This document shows, piece by piece, positions 14,510 to 21,537 of a stretch of 21,537 bases of DNA; position 1 is the first letter of the stretch, and the number at the start of each line of letters is the position of its first letter. The notes beneath the pieces are model-generated. The model ran no database searches and was not told the DNA's origin. It was given only the letters and a program-made list of their open reading frames with translations. The stretch is taken from positions 1 to 21,537 of the forward strand of contig JBNKDD010000068.1 of assembly GCA_050288085.1 (NCBI GenBank), read 5' to 3'. The position numbers and the translations under genes were made by a program. The DNA comes from JBNKDD01 sp050288085. Lineage in GTDB: Bacteria; Chloroflexota; Anaerolineae; Aggregatilineales; UBA3940.

Positions 14510-15169
14510 CTACAACCAACCTGAAGTGAGCATTACGAGGTTCCCTTCCACGCTCCACACCACCGGGATGATCACCTGAATCAGGCGAAGGATTCGCTCT
14601 GGGTAATCAGCTGTGAAGCTGATCCCGGAACACTCTCGATAGCCATCCTCTTCCAGGGTGTGGCGCTCTGCACCACTCAGGTGATCCGCTGCGATCACCT
14701 GCCCATCCCCGGATACATACAAAACAATCCGGCATACCCGGTCTTTTACCCGATGAAGCCGCTCGCTTCGTTCGCGTTTATAGGTCGTGCCACGCCGCTC
14801 CGCAAACAGCGCAGCCTCGTTGAGTGTCTTGTAAGCAAGCAGGCTGGCCCGCAGGTCAAGAGTAGGAAACAGGGCCGCCGTCACGCCAACTGCCATCACC
14901 AGGGTTTCATTATCCCGGTAACGCAGGGCATCATCCAACGCCGTTCTGATCGAAAGCCGCCAGTTGTACCACATTCGCTGCCGCCGGTGCAGGTCTAAGC
15001 CCGGATCACGGATCAGCAGGACGTAAGCCTGCTTGAGGTGTCCGATCACCAGGCTCTCATAGACATTCAAGCCAAGACCAGCAATGGCCTCACGGCTGGA
15101 TTTAGAAAGCTCTTTAATGCGACGCAGTGCTTTGATGATTTGATCGTCAGGAGCCTTGCGCCGCCCCAC
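14510..15169 (-). CDS. Conserved-looking protein of unknown function in the thrC operon
   Basis: 219 residues, not recognised. The first 120 residues are helical and basic (many Arg/Lys, for example RRIKELSKSSREAIAGLGL), with no signal peptide or membrane helix. From about 140 the sequence turns beta-like (VCRIVLYVSGDGQVIAADHL) and ends in a hydrophobic stretch (LIQVIIPVVWSVEGNLVML). Its ATG lies 1 bp after the thrC stop and its own stop precedes the ferredoxin start by 32 bp, so it is co-transcribed. The tight spacing and intact frame support a real gene. Confidence 0.7.
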   Translation of the reverse strand: MGRRKAPDDQIIKALRRIKELSKSSREAIAGLGLNVYESLVIGHLKQAYVLLIRDPGLDLHRRQRMWYNWRLSIRTALDDALRYRDNETLVMAVGVTAALFPTLDLRASLLAYKTLNEAALFAERRGTTYKRERSERLHRVKDRVCRIVLYVSGDGQVIAADHLSGAERHTLEEDGYRECSGISFTADYPERILRLIQVIIPVVWSVEGNLVMLTSGWL

Positions 15170-15170
15170 G

Positions 15171-16259
15171 TCAGCGCGTCTCCAGGTAAGCGGCTAAGGC
15201 ATCAAAGGTCGGGTCAAGCGTGGTCGGCTGGGCGATGGTGTTCAGCACCATTTCGGGATCTTTCAATCCGTGCCCGGTCACCACACATACCACACGCTTA
15301 CCGCGCACATCCATCTCACCGCTGGCGATCTGCTGGCGCAGTCCGGCTACCCCGGCAGCGGAGGCCGGTTCGACAAACACGCCCTCTAAGGTAGAAAGCT
15401 CTCTCCAGGCCGATAAAATCCCCTTGTCCGGCATGGCAATGATATTCCCATCCGACTCTTCGAGCGATTGGGCCGCCTCACGCCAGCGGGCCGGGTTGCC
15501 GATCCGGATCGCGGTGGCGACGGTTTCCGGCTTCTTGACCACTTCTCCCCGCACAATGGGAGCCGCACCTTCAGCCTGTACGCCTAACAAACGAGGTTTG
15601 CTTGCTGCCTTTCCGACCTCGTGATATTGCTTGAATCCCATCCAATAAGCGGTGATATTCCCCGCATTGCCGACCGGGAGACACAGCCAATCCGGGGCAT
15701 CGCCCAGCGCATCGACAATCTCAAACGCGGCGGATTTCTGTCCTTCAAGGCGATAAGGGTTGATCGAATTGACCAACTTGACCGGCAGCCGCTCGGTCGC
15801 CTCGCGGACCAGATCTAACCCGGCATCGAAATTACCGGTGATGTTGATTACCTCGGCTCCATAAGCCAGCGCTCCGGCCAGCTTACCCCGTGCGATCTTC
15901 CCCTCCGGCACGATCACGATACACCGCAGACCGGCCCGGGCCGCATAAGCTGCTGCCGAAGCCGCCGTATTGCCGGTGCTGGCACAGATCACCGCCTGTG
16001 CCCCCTCGTGAGCTGCCTGAGTGATCGCAGCCGTCATCCCGCGATCTTTGAATGACCCGGTTGGATTGAGGCCCTCATACTTGAGCCACAGCTCAAAACC
16101 CCCACCCAGCGACTCGGCCAGGCGTGGAACCGGGATCAGCGGCGTATTGCCTTCTAACAACGATATGGGATGAGCATCTTTTGGCAGGTCTAGCAGACTG
16201 CCATAGCGGGCAATCACGCCCTGCCAGGATTGGGTTTGAGTATTGATTACTTGCGTCAT
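15171..16259 (-). CDS. thrC: Threonine synthase
   Basis: PLP-dependent threonine synthase (EC 4.2.3.1), converting O-phospho-L-homoserine to threonine. 362 residues from the ATG at 16259. LLEGNTPL (34–41), PLP lysine K71 in TGSFKDRG, ASTGNTAASAAAYAARAG and the phosphate-binding PVGNAGN are all present. It is the short threonine-synthase type without the long N-terminal domain of the E. coli form. A start six codons earlier (16277) is possible but would lie over the probable −10 (TATGAT, 16266–16271), which suggests a leaderless message from 16259. First gene of a tight unit with an unknown protein and a ferredoxin. No hom or thrB is nearby. Confidence 0.93.
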   Translation of the reverse strand: MTQVINTQTQSWQGVIARYGSLLDLPKDAHPISLLEGNTPLIPVPRLAESLGGGFELWLKYEGLNPTGSFKDRGMTAAITQAAHEGAQAVICASTGNTAASAAAYAARAGLRCIVIVPEGKIARGKLAGALAYGAEVINITGNFDAGLDLVREATERLPVKLVNSINPYRLEGQKSAAFEIVDALGDAPDWLCLPVGNAGNITAYWMGFKQYHEVGKAASKPRLLGVQAEGAAPIVRGEVVKKPETVATAIRIGNPARWREAAQSLEESDGNIIAMPDKGILSAWRELSTLEGVFVEPASAAGVAGLRQQIASGEMDVRGKRVVCVVTGHGLKDPEMVLNTIAQPTTLDPTFDALAAYLETR

Positions 16260-16265
16260 GCCCCC

Positions 16266-16271
16266 ATCATA
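16266..16271 (-). promoter_or_regulatory. −10 box of thrC, leaderless arrangement
   Basis: TATGAT on the minus strand, ending 6 nt before the ATG at 16259. A 10-bp palindrome, TTTCGCGAAA, lies just upstream (16277–16286). No good −35 box is seen. Confidence 0.4.
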
Positions 16272-16301
16272 ACGCATTTCGCGAAAAATGGGGCAGCAAT
16301 C

Positions 16302-18398
16302 TCAGGGAATAATTAGATTGGCGCTGAATTCCGAGGTATTTCCATTCGTATCCGTAACGGTGGCGGTCACTGTGATACCGGCAGGAACGCCCAATGCATC
16401 AATGTTCACGCCAATCGCGCCCAGCGCAGGGTCAAGATCATTGGCCCCGTTGTCCTGAACGGTGAACAGGTAGGTCTGTCCTTCTCCGTAACCGCTTGGA
16501 TCGATCGCCACCTGGTAGAAATCGACATAACCACCCTCGGCTGGGTTCGACAGGTTGCCCGTGATGCGGCGCGGCGGGCCGCCAATATAAGCTAGGCCAG
16601 AGGGGAAATTCAGCAGATCGTTCGGCCCGGCATCCCCATCCCCAAAACCATCATTGGGGGTCACGCCGTCCGGGTTTCCCGGATCACCCAGATCGATCCC
16701 CAGGCCGAGAGCACCGACATTGTTATAAATGCTGTTGAACCGGATGGAATTACGGACAGACCCCATGTTCAAAACCAGGACGCCGCCGCCATTCACCGCT
16801 CCGCCTCCCGTGCCGTTATCGTGGACAAGGCTGTTGGTCACCGAATGGTCGGTTCCACGCAGGGTGATACCCGAATCATAATTCGTATCAACCTCAACGT
16901 TGTTGATCGTAACATTGGTTGGATAGATGGTAGATCCGCCGAGATCGGCCAGCCGGATTCCATCGCCGCCACCGTTGGTAACCTGGAATGCGCCGGGAAC
17001 TGTACCGTTGATCTGGATATTGCTGCTGTTCTCCAATATCTGAACCTGGCCGATATTGGGATTAACGACATTAACATTGTTAGTCAGTATAAGATCCGTC
17101 AAGGTCACATTGTTCGCATCTTCAACTCTGACACCAGCCGACCCGAAATTCTGGATGGTCATATCCCGGACGGTTACTGCATCGACCTGGATATCCAGCC
17201 CATTACCGCCAAAGCCTGCACCGTTCAAGGTGACAGTCGATGTGCTGCCATCAATCGCCGTACCGGCAGCATTGAAGTTTGTCAACGCGGTGAAGCCCCC
17301 CGCAGGCACATTGATGTTGTAAGCCGCCAGCGAATTATCAAACGCGATTCGATCTACACTCCCCGCGGCGACCTGATTGGCATTCTGTAAAGCCTGTTCA
17401 AAGGAACCCTGCCCGGTCTGGTTCGCATTGACTACCGCCTCGAAGCTAAAGCCAAAATTAATATTGGTGACGGCAGTTCCCGTATAGGTCACGCCAACCC
17501 AGTGATCGTCGGCGACCAGCGGCCCCATGACTCCACCTAAGCGCGCCCCGGCATAATCCCAGGTTTGTTCCGGCAGCCCAACCGGGAAGGAGCCGGACAG
17601 AACGCGAATAGTGTAAGTCCCAGCAGCAAGAGGGCCGGCAAATTGGTAGGTGCAGGCACCATCGGTAACAACGGTCTGTACCGGTGCTCCGGCGGGTGGT
17701 GGCACTCCTGCAAACAACTGCACCGTTACCCCCTGCATCGATGCATCACATCCCCCTGCACCAACCGACACACCAACACCATTAAAAGTGCCATCATTTA
17801 ACAATTGGCCTGAAATGACTATCACCGGGGGTACCACAGTCGGGGGGGGCGGCGGCGCAGTCGGGGGGATTCCTGTTGGGGCGGTGGTTGGGCCAACCGT
17901 CGGGATCGCGGTGGGGACGGCGGTCGGAACAGCGGTCGGGATCGCGGTCGGTAGAGCAGTCGGCGGTGGCGATGTGGGCGGCACGGTTGGCGGCAATGTG
18001 GGCGGGTAGGCCGTTGGCGCTTCGGCGGTCGGCTGCACACCGGGGAGCAAGGTCCCTGAATCAAACCTCGACGTGGGGAATAAACCGGGCAGCAGATCGA
18101 TCCCCGCCACCTGGGTCAGTTGATCGGCGCGGATGGTTCCGATCAGTTCCGGGTTAATCGGTTCAAACCTATCGACGGCCCAGGCTTGATAATTGGCCGC
18201 CAGGTTAGATAACAGGTTGGCTTCGGCATCTTCTTGCCGGAAGCCTAACAGGGCAAGCTGGGAAACCAGGCATAAGCAGAGCGGAACCAGCAGCAGCAAG
18301 AGGAGAAGCAGCCAGTTGGGACGCCGCTCCTTTTCTTCCGGGTCCTCTTCCTCAAGCTTTTGACGCTCTTCGATAAACTGATCCGCCTGAATGGTCAT
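16302..18398 (-). CDS. Membrane-anchored right-handed beta-helix surface protein
   Basis: 698 residues. A charged N-terminus (1–28, Glu/Lys/Arg-rich) precedes one membrane helix (29–51). An extracellular segment leads to a Pro/Thr/Ala linker (about 119–191) with repeated PTAV/PTAI units. Then come a beta-sandwich-like domain (about 193–320; carboxypeptidase-regulatory or SdrD-B-like in character), a parallel beta-helix region (about 330–600; repeated NVTL/NITINN-type turns) and a C-terminal domain ending TVTDTNGNTSEFSANLIIP, a tail common in such proteins. Beta-helix proteins often bind or cut polysaccharides, but no catalytic set is evident. The start overlaps the kinase stop by 4 bp (ATGA), so it is the third gene of a two-component operon and may be a target or accessory of the sensor. 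Confidence 0.87.
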   Translation of the reverse strand: MTIQADQFIEERQKLEEEDPEEKERRPNWLLLLLLLLVPLCLCLVSQLALLGFRQEDAEANLLSNLAANYQAWAVDRFEPINPELIGTIRADQLTQVAGIDLLPGLFPTSRFDSGTLLPGVQPTAEAPTAYPPTLPPTVPPTSPPPTALPTAIPTAVPTAVPTAIPTVGPTTAPTGIPPTAPPPPPTVVPPVIVISGQLLNDGTFNGVGVSVGAGGCDASMQGVTVQLFAGVPPPAGAPVQTVVTDGACTYQFAGPLAAGTYTIRVLSGSFPVGLPEQTWDYAGARLGGVMGPLVADDHWVGVTYTGTAVTNINFGFSFEAVVNANQTGQGSFEQALQNANQVAAGSVDRIAFDNSLAAYNINVPAGGFTALTNFNAAGTAIDGSTSTVTLNGAGFGGNGLDIQVDAVTVRDMTIQNFGSAGVRVEDANNVTLTDLILTNNVNVVNPNIGQVQILENSSNIQINGTVPGAFQVTNGGGDGIRLADLGGSTIYPTNVTINNVEVDTNYDSGITLRGTDHSVTNSLVHDNGTGGGAVNGGGVLVLNMGSVRNSIRFNSIYNNVGALGLGIDLGDPGNPDGVTPNDGFGDGDAGPNDLLNFPSGLAYIGGPPRRITGNLSNPAEGGYVDFYQVAIDPSGYGEGQTYLFTVQDNGANDLDPALGAIGVNIDALGVPAGITVTATVTDTNGNTSEFSANLIIP
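17826..18044 (-). repeat. Low-complexity Pro/Thr/Ala linker with 12-nt tandem units
   Basis: Inside the beta-helix gene, five consecutive 12-nt units (17899–17958; GTCGGGATCGCG and variants on the plus strand) encode PTA(I/V) steps, flanked by looser Pro/Thr repeats. Such linkers act as flexible, often glycosylated stalks and change length by slippage. Confidence 0.65.
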
Positions 18399-20680
18399 GA
18401 GCCTTCATCATCAGTCGTAGGAGTGAGCGGCAAGGTAATCGAAAAGGTACTTCCCTCGCCCAGTTGAGTCTTCTCCAATTCGGCGCTGCCATCGTGCAAT
18501 TTAAGGACGGACTTCACAAAGTACAGCCCCTGCCCCAGACCGCGCACGTCGATCAAATTCCCCTCTGCGTCCGTCGGTTCGCCCCGGTAGAACTGGTCAA
18601 AAATCTTTGACCGGTCATCCTCGGAAACCCCCACACCCGGATCGGTGATGCGCACTATCGCCTTCCCATCCTGTACCTGCAAAAGCACCTTGAGAGGGCC
18701 GCCTTCGGGACTGTAAAGCCGGGCATTTTTCAACAAGGCCCCGATAGCCTGACGCAGGCGACGAGCATCAGCCAGAACATAGACGGAAGAACCATCATAT
18801 TCAAACTGTGGGACGATCTGAGATTTCTCGAAACCGGGCTGCTGTTCATCAAGCGCACGGCGCACCAGTTTTTCCAGGTCAACCTTTTCATGGCGGGAGG
18901 CCTGCTGATCCGGCTCCTGTGAAGCGATATCGCGCCGCAGCGCCTCTAATTCCTGCTCCAGGTCGGCCAGGCCGATCACATCATTGACCATCTCAGAAAG
19001 CTTTTCCGTCTCCTCGAAAATGCTGTCGAGACGTTCAATCCGCTGCTCGGTGCTGAGTTTATCCTTCTGCAAAGCCATCCGCAGCACATCGGCATTGGCC
19101 CGGATCGATGTCAGCGGTGTGCGGAACTCGTGCCCAATAGCGTTCAGGAAGCTGTCTTTTGTGCGCTGCCCGATTGTCTCACTGGTCACATCATGCAGAA
19201 CCAGCACATCTCCCAGGTATTGCCCGTCCTTTGTATTGACCTGGGCCACGCTGATACTCAATGTCCGCCCGGCCACGTCAAAGCGCGGGAAAGCTTCGTC
19301 CGAGTCGGTTGGCTCGGTAAAATCATCCAGCAGGTGATAATCGATCTCACCGCTGTGATCCTTTAATAAGTCTCTGGCCGCCGGGTTGATCCGCTTTTCA
19401 ATATAATCACCCTTCGGATCACGAACCACAACCCCATCGGCAATGCTCGCCAGAATGGCCTCAAGCTCCGCCAGTGTAATCTGGAGCTTATCCGCCATCT
19501 CGTTAAAATCCCTGGTCAGGTCGCCAACCTCATCGCGGGTAAACGTATCCGCCCGTACTTCCAGGTCACCACCGGCAATTGCCCGTGTCACACCGGCCAG
19601 TTTGGTGATGGGTTTTGATATCCGACGGGAGATCCAATAACCAACCACAGCCATCATGCCGACGGTAACGACAAAAATAATCAGCAGGATAAACTGGTTG
19701 TCAAAGATAGAATTCAGGACAAAGCCGCCGGACAGCGCCACACTGATCACCCCAACCGGCTGTCCCCTCAATACCAGGCTCGTATAGGCAAACCGGTATT
19801 CACGGCCATACAACGACAGGGTTTGAATGGGGATATTCTCAGGATCAAACAGCACATTCTTGAAAAGGTCCTGATCGATTGACAGAACATCGAGTTGTTC
19901 CTGGTGATCCCAGTTGGGTAAAGTACTGCTAATCGGGGTAGGCGACGCGGTATAGATGGTAATGTCTGCCAGAGCCTCTTCCTGCTTGAGACGCACCAGA
20001 ATCCGTTCAAGCCGGTTCCCGACCAGGATCACCCCGGCCAGTTCTGCTATCTCGTCGTCCTCAAAACGATAAACCGGCGCACTGGTGTAGAGCACCGGCC
20101 CGGCAGGGGTCTCCACAATCCCCGCAAATTTATCACCCAATGCGTCACTATCTCCGGCTAATACCCGGGCGATAATTGGCTCCTGAGCGTAATTCCCACC
20201 GCTTGAGAACTGATATTCGTCAATCACATCCTGGTGAAAATTACGGACGGCATCCAACCGTAAGACCAGATTACCACTTTGATCCATCACCAGGACGCTG
20301 TCCAGATTTCTATTGTAAGCCTGGACTTCGAGCAGTTCGCGCAGACGGTTAATATCCGCATCCTGGATGGCCTCCGCAACGCCGGTTGTTTGTGTCATCG
20401 GACGGAGGTCTTCCAACTGGCGCGCTTCCTGCCGGACAAGACCATCCCCGGCCACCCGCAGCGTTTCGAAAAGCTGCCTGATGAACCGCTCTTCCAGCGA
20501 GTCGGCAACCTGGCGCGTGACAATAGCCATGCCAATGGCGGCCACCATGATGGTGAGAATCACATACGGGAGGATAATCTTACGGTGAATGCCTGATCCC
20601 AGTAAGTCCTGGAAAATGGGTTTTCGTTCCCGTTTGGCCTCCGAATTGGCATGCTCGTCTGGCCCAGACTGTCCGGTCAT
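18395..20680 (-). CDS. Membrane sensor histidine kinase (extracellular sensor–HAMP–PAS–HisKA–HATPase)
   Basis: 761 residues from the ATG at 20680, 13 nt after the regulator's stop. TM1 about 35–55; extracellular sensor about 56–325 (Cache-like by size and position, not proven); TM2 about 328–350; HAMP about 351–402; PAS about 403–500; HisKA with H517 (GHEFRTPL); HATPase with N652 (LLKNAR), DPGVGV (680–685), FDQFYRG and GLGQGL (714–719). It autophosphorylates H517 on sensing an external signal and passes phosphate to a receiver, most likely the protein encoded upstream. A longer in-frame start at 20788 would translate the regulator's repeat in another frame and is rejected. The stop overlaps the beta-helix gene by 4 bp. 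Confidence 0.93.
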   Translation of the reverse strand: MTGQSGPDEHANSEAKRERKPIFQDLLGSGIHRKIILPYVILTIMVAAIGMAIVTRQVADSLEERFIRQLFETLRVAGDGLVRQEARQLEDLRPMTQTTGVAEAIQDADINRLRELLEVQAYNRNLDSVLVMDQSGNLVLRLDAVRNFHQDVIDEYQFSSGGNYAQEPIIARVLAGDSDALGDKFAGIVETPAGPVLYTSAPVYRFEDDEIAELAGVILVGNRLERILVRLKQEEALADITIYTASPTPISSTLPNWDHQEQLDVLSIDQDLFKNVLFDPENIPIQTLSLYGREYRFAYTSLVLRGQPVGVISVALSGGFVLNSIFDNQFILLIIFVVTVGMMAVVGYWISRRISKPITKLAGVTRAIAGGDLEVRADTFTRDEVGDLTRDFNEMADKLQITLAELEAILASIADGVVVRDPKGDYIEKRINPAARDLLKDHSGEIDYHLLDDFTEPTDSDEAFPRFDVAGRTLSISVAQVNTKDGQYLGDVLVLHDVTSETIGQRTKDSFLNAIGHEFRTPLTSIRANADVLRMALQKDKLSTEQRIERLDSIFEETEKLSEMVNDVIGLADLEQELEALRRDIASQEPDQQASRHEKVDLEKLVRRALDEQQPGFEKSQIVPQFEYDGSSVYVLADARRLRQAIGALLKNARLYSPEGGPLKVLLQVQDGKAIVRITDPGVGVSEDDRSKIFDQFYRGEPTDAEGNLIDVRGLGQGLYFVKSVLKLHDGSAELEKTQLGEGSTFSITLPLTPTTDDEGS

Positions 20681-20693
20681 TGTCAAAGTTGCT

Positions 20694-21260
20694 TTAATCT
20701 TTAGATGCAGAATCCGGCTTACCCTGGGACTCGGACTTAGGCTTGGCATTGGCATTGGCATTAGTATTGGCTTTGGCTTTGGCATCATCAGCCTTAACCT
20801 TAACCTTTACCTCTGTCCCAGGCTGTGGTGCTTCAGGGAGTTGTTCGAGAGTTTTACGTTCCCGGAGCACTTCTTGAACCAGGTTCAGAAGCTCATCCAT
20901 AGCCGGTAAGGGTTTATAAATGAGCCGATCTGCCCCGGAGGTTTTGATCATTTGTTTTTCATCCGAGCCGGGTAATTCATAGGCTGTCATTAACACAATA
21001 CCAATATTGCCCAGGGTAGAATGCTGCCGGATTTTGCCGCTAATTTCATGCCCCCAGGGGCCGGGCATCCGAATATCCAGCAGGGCTACCTGTGGTACAG
21101 GCGCAGGTGTCGGGTCTTTTTCTAAATATTCCACAGCCTGAAAACCATCTTTGAAAGTGATGACTTCAAAGTTCCATAGTTCGCACATGGTTTTGATGAC
21201 GTCGCGAATAGCCGGATCGTCCTCAACAATCATCAAAGTCATCGCTTCATTATCGGTCAT
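20694..21260 (-). CDS. REC-only response regulator with low-complexity tail
   Basis: 188 residues. Receiver domain about 7–135 with D14–D15, phospho-acceptor D62 (LLDIRMPG), T92 (LMTAY) and K116 (YKPLP). The tail from about 140 is Lys/Ala/Asn-rich (ANTNANANAK), probably disordered, and encoded by hexamer repeats. There is no DNA-binding or enzyme domain. GAGGG lies about 9 nt before the ATG at 21260; a second ATG six codons in is possible. It is first in the operon with the kinase and is a close paralogue of the gene at 2544–3014. It probably signals by protein contact, or by competing for phosphate. Confidence 0.92.
   Translation of the reverse strand: MTDNEAMTLMIVEDDPAIRDVIKTMCELWNFEVITFKDGFQAVEYLEKDPTPAPVPQVALLDIRMPGPWGHEISGKIRQHSTLGNIGIVLMTAYELPGSDEKQMIKTSGADRLIYKPLPAMDELLNLVQEVLRERKTLEQLPEAPQPGTEVKVKVKADDAKAKANTNANANAKPKSESQGKPDSASKD
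20745..20786 (-). repeat. Seven tandem hexamers in the response-regulator tail
   Basis: On the plus strand: three GGCATT, one AGTATT, two GGCTTT, then GGCATC, all in register. They encode the Ala/Asn/Lys tail. A six-base period keeps the frame, so copy-number change would lengthen or shorten the tail without disrupting the gene. Confidence 0.65.
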
Positions 21261-21307
21261 ATATGTTTTCCCTCAATTATGATGGCACGCCCGGTTAACT
21301 CAACCCT

Positions 21308-21313
21308 ATTATA
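21308..21313 (-). promoter_or_regulatory. −10 box of the two-component/beta-helix operon
   Basis: Perfect TATAAT on the minus strand, about 47 nt before the regulator's ATG. The −35 region (TAAGTA at 17 bp) is weak. A second candidate, TTGAGT with a 16-bp spacer to CATAAT, lies closer to the gene. Confidence 0.4.
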
Positions 21314-21389
21314 CACAATACCCTCGATTCTACTTAGTACAGGTACAATCTCACAAAACCCTTTCAAAACTCAGATTTTCCTGTCAGTG

Positions 21390-21398
21390 TGCTAGAAT
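21390..21398 (+). promoter_or_regulatory. Extended −10 of the cyclic-nucleotide-binding gene
   Basis: TGCTAGAAT (TG-N-TAGAAT) 31 nt before the ATG at 21430. No clear −35 box. It is divergent from the two-component operon promoter, about 80 bp away. Confidence 0.5.
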
Positions 21399-21429
21399 AA
21401 CAATATATATTATATCCAGGAAGGCTTAA

Positions 21430-21537
21430 ATGGCAGTTCAGGCATTATGGCAGCAAATCGCATCAAAATGCGATTACCCCGCAGGAGACTATCTCTTCAG
21501 AGAAGGAGATCCAGGCAACGCCATTTACATCATCGAG
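21430..21537 (+). CDS. Cyclic-nucleotide-binding (Crp-type) protein, 5' part only
   Basis: The first 36 codons are in the window and run off its end. FREGDPGNAIYIIE (about residues 23–36) is the typical start of a cNMP-binding beta-barrel (F-x-E-G-D-x-G-x-x-x-Y-x-I-x). AGGAAGG (21418–21424) lies 5 nt before the ATG. Whether a Crp-like DNA-binding domain or another output follows cannot be seen. It is divergent from the response regulator/kinase operon. Confidence 0.8.
   Translation, partial: MAVQALWQQIASKCDYPAGDYLFREGDPGNAIYIIE

Noticed and set aside
17650..18009. Gly/Val-rich plus-strand frame opposite the beta-helix linker
   Set aside because: It is the complement of the 12-nt Pro/Thr/Ala repeats; low complexity of the true gene creates it.
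20681..20788. 36-codon N-terminal extension of the histidine kinase
   Set aside because: It translates the regulator's hexamer repeat in another frame (Met/Pro repeats), overlaps the regulator's end, and adds nothing family-like; the ATG at 20680 just after the regulator's stop is better.

Overview
The window reads as a moderately GC-rich bacterial chromosome, most plausibly Chloroflexota (Anaerolineae-like). That placement is inference from protein character: a DHH–CBS–poly(A)-polymerase fusion, membrane-fused YedY/sulfite-oxidase-type molybdoenzymes, a surface protein with a Thr/Ala/Pro repeat linker, and many extended −10 promoters with few convincing −35 boxes. There is no rRNA, tRNA, CRISPR array, transposase or phage gene. 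Genes are densely packed in short alternating strand blocks.

Layout. 1–1037 (+): a palindromic operator, a six-helix membrane protein and an overlapping winged-helix regulator. 1039–2354 (−): SDR oxidoreductase and YigZ/IMPACT protein, overlapping by 4 bp. 2544–3014 (+): a stand-alone response regulator. 3091–6469 (−): two tandem paralogous molybdopterin oxidoreductases, each with an N-terminal membrane domain and an internal twin-arginine-like motif, separated by a palindromic repeat. 6568–8415 (+): strong promoter with three phased operator units, TetR regulator, membrane-anchored alpha/beta hydrolase, small membrane protein, then several hairpins. 8607–9467 (−): an EamA/DMT-type transporter broken by one in-frame TAA; the missing C-terminus is still readable in the same frame. 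9682–12318 (−): the DHH–CBS–tRNA nucleotidyltransferase fusion. 12386–14047 (+): a GT-C/PMT-like membrane glycosyltransferase with a palindromic repeat inside its reading frame. 14058–16259 (−): thrC, an unrecognised protein and a thioredoxin-like [2Fe-2S] ferredoxin. 16302–21260 (−): response regulator, membrane histidine kinase and a membrane-anchored beta-helix surface protein in one operon. 21430 to the end (+): start of a cyclic-nucleotide-binding (Crp-type) protein.

How it fits together. The left and middle parts are small self-regulated modules, each a regulator with membrane or envelope partners. The right end is a sensory operon: kinase, a REC-only output that probably works by protein contact, and a large extracellular beta-helix protein, divergent from a cNMP-binding gene. 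A second REC-only protein at 2544–3014 is a close paralogue of the operon's regulator, with phospho-acceptor Asp, Thr and Lys at identical residue numbers, and may share its kinase.

The most notable points are the nonsense-interrupted transporter with a recoverable C-terminus, the repeat element read through in frame inside the glycosyltransferase, the histidine-poor membrane domain on the molybdoenzyme pair, and the kinase/REC/beta-helix operon. No whole system that I could confidently call new was found.
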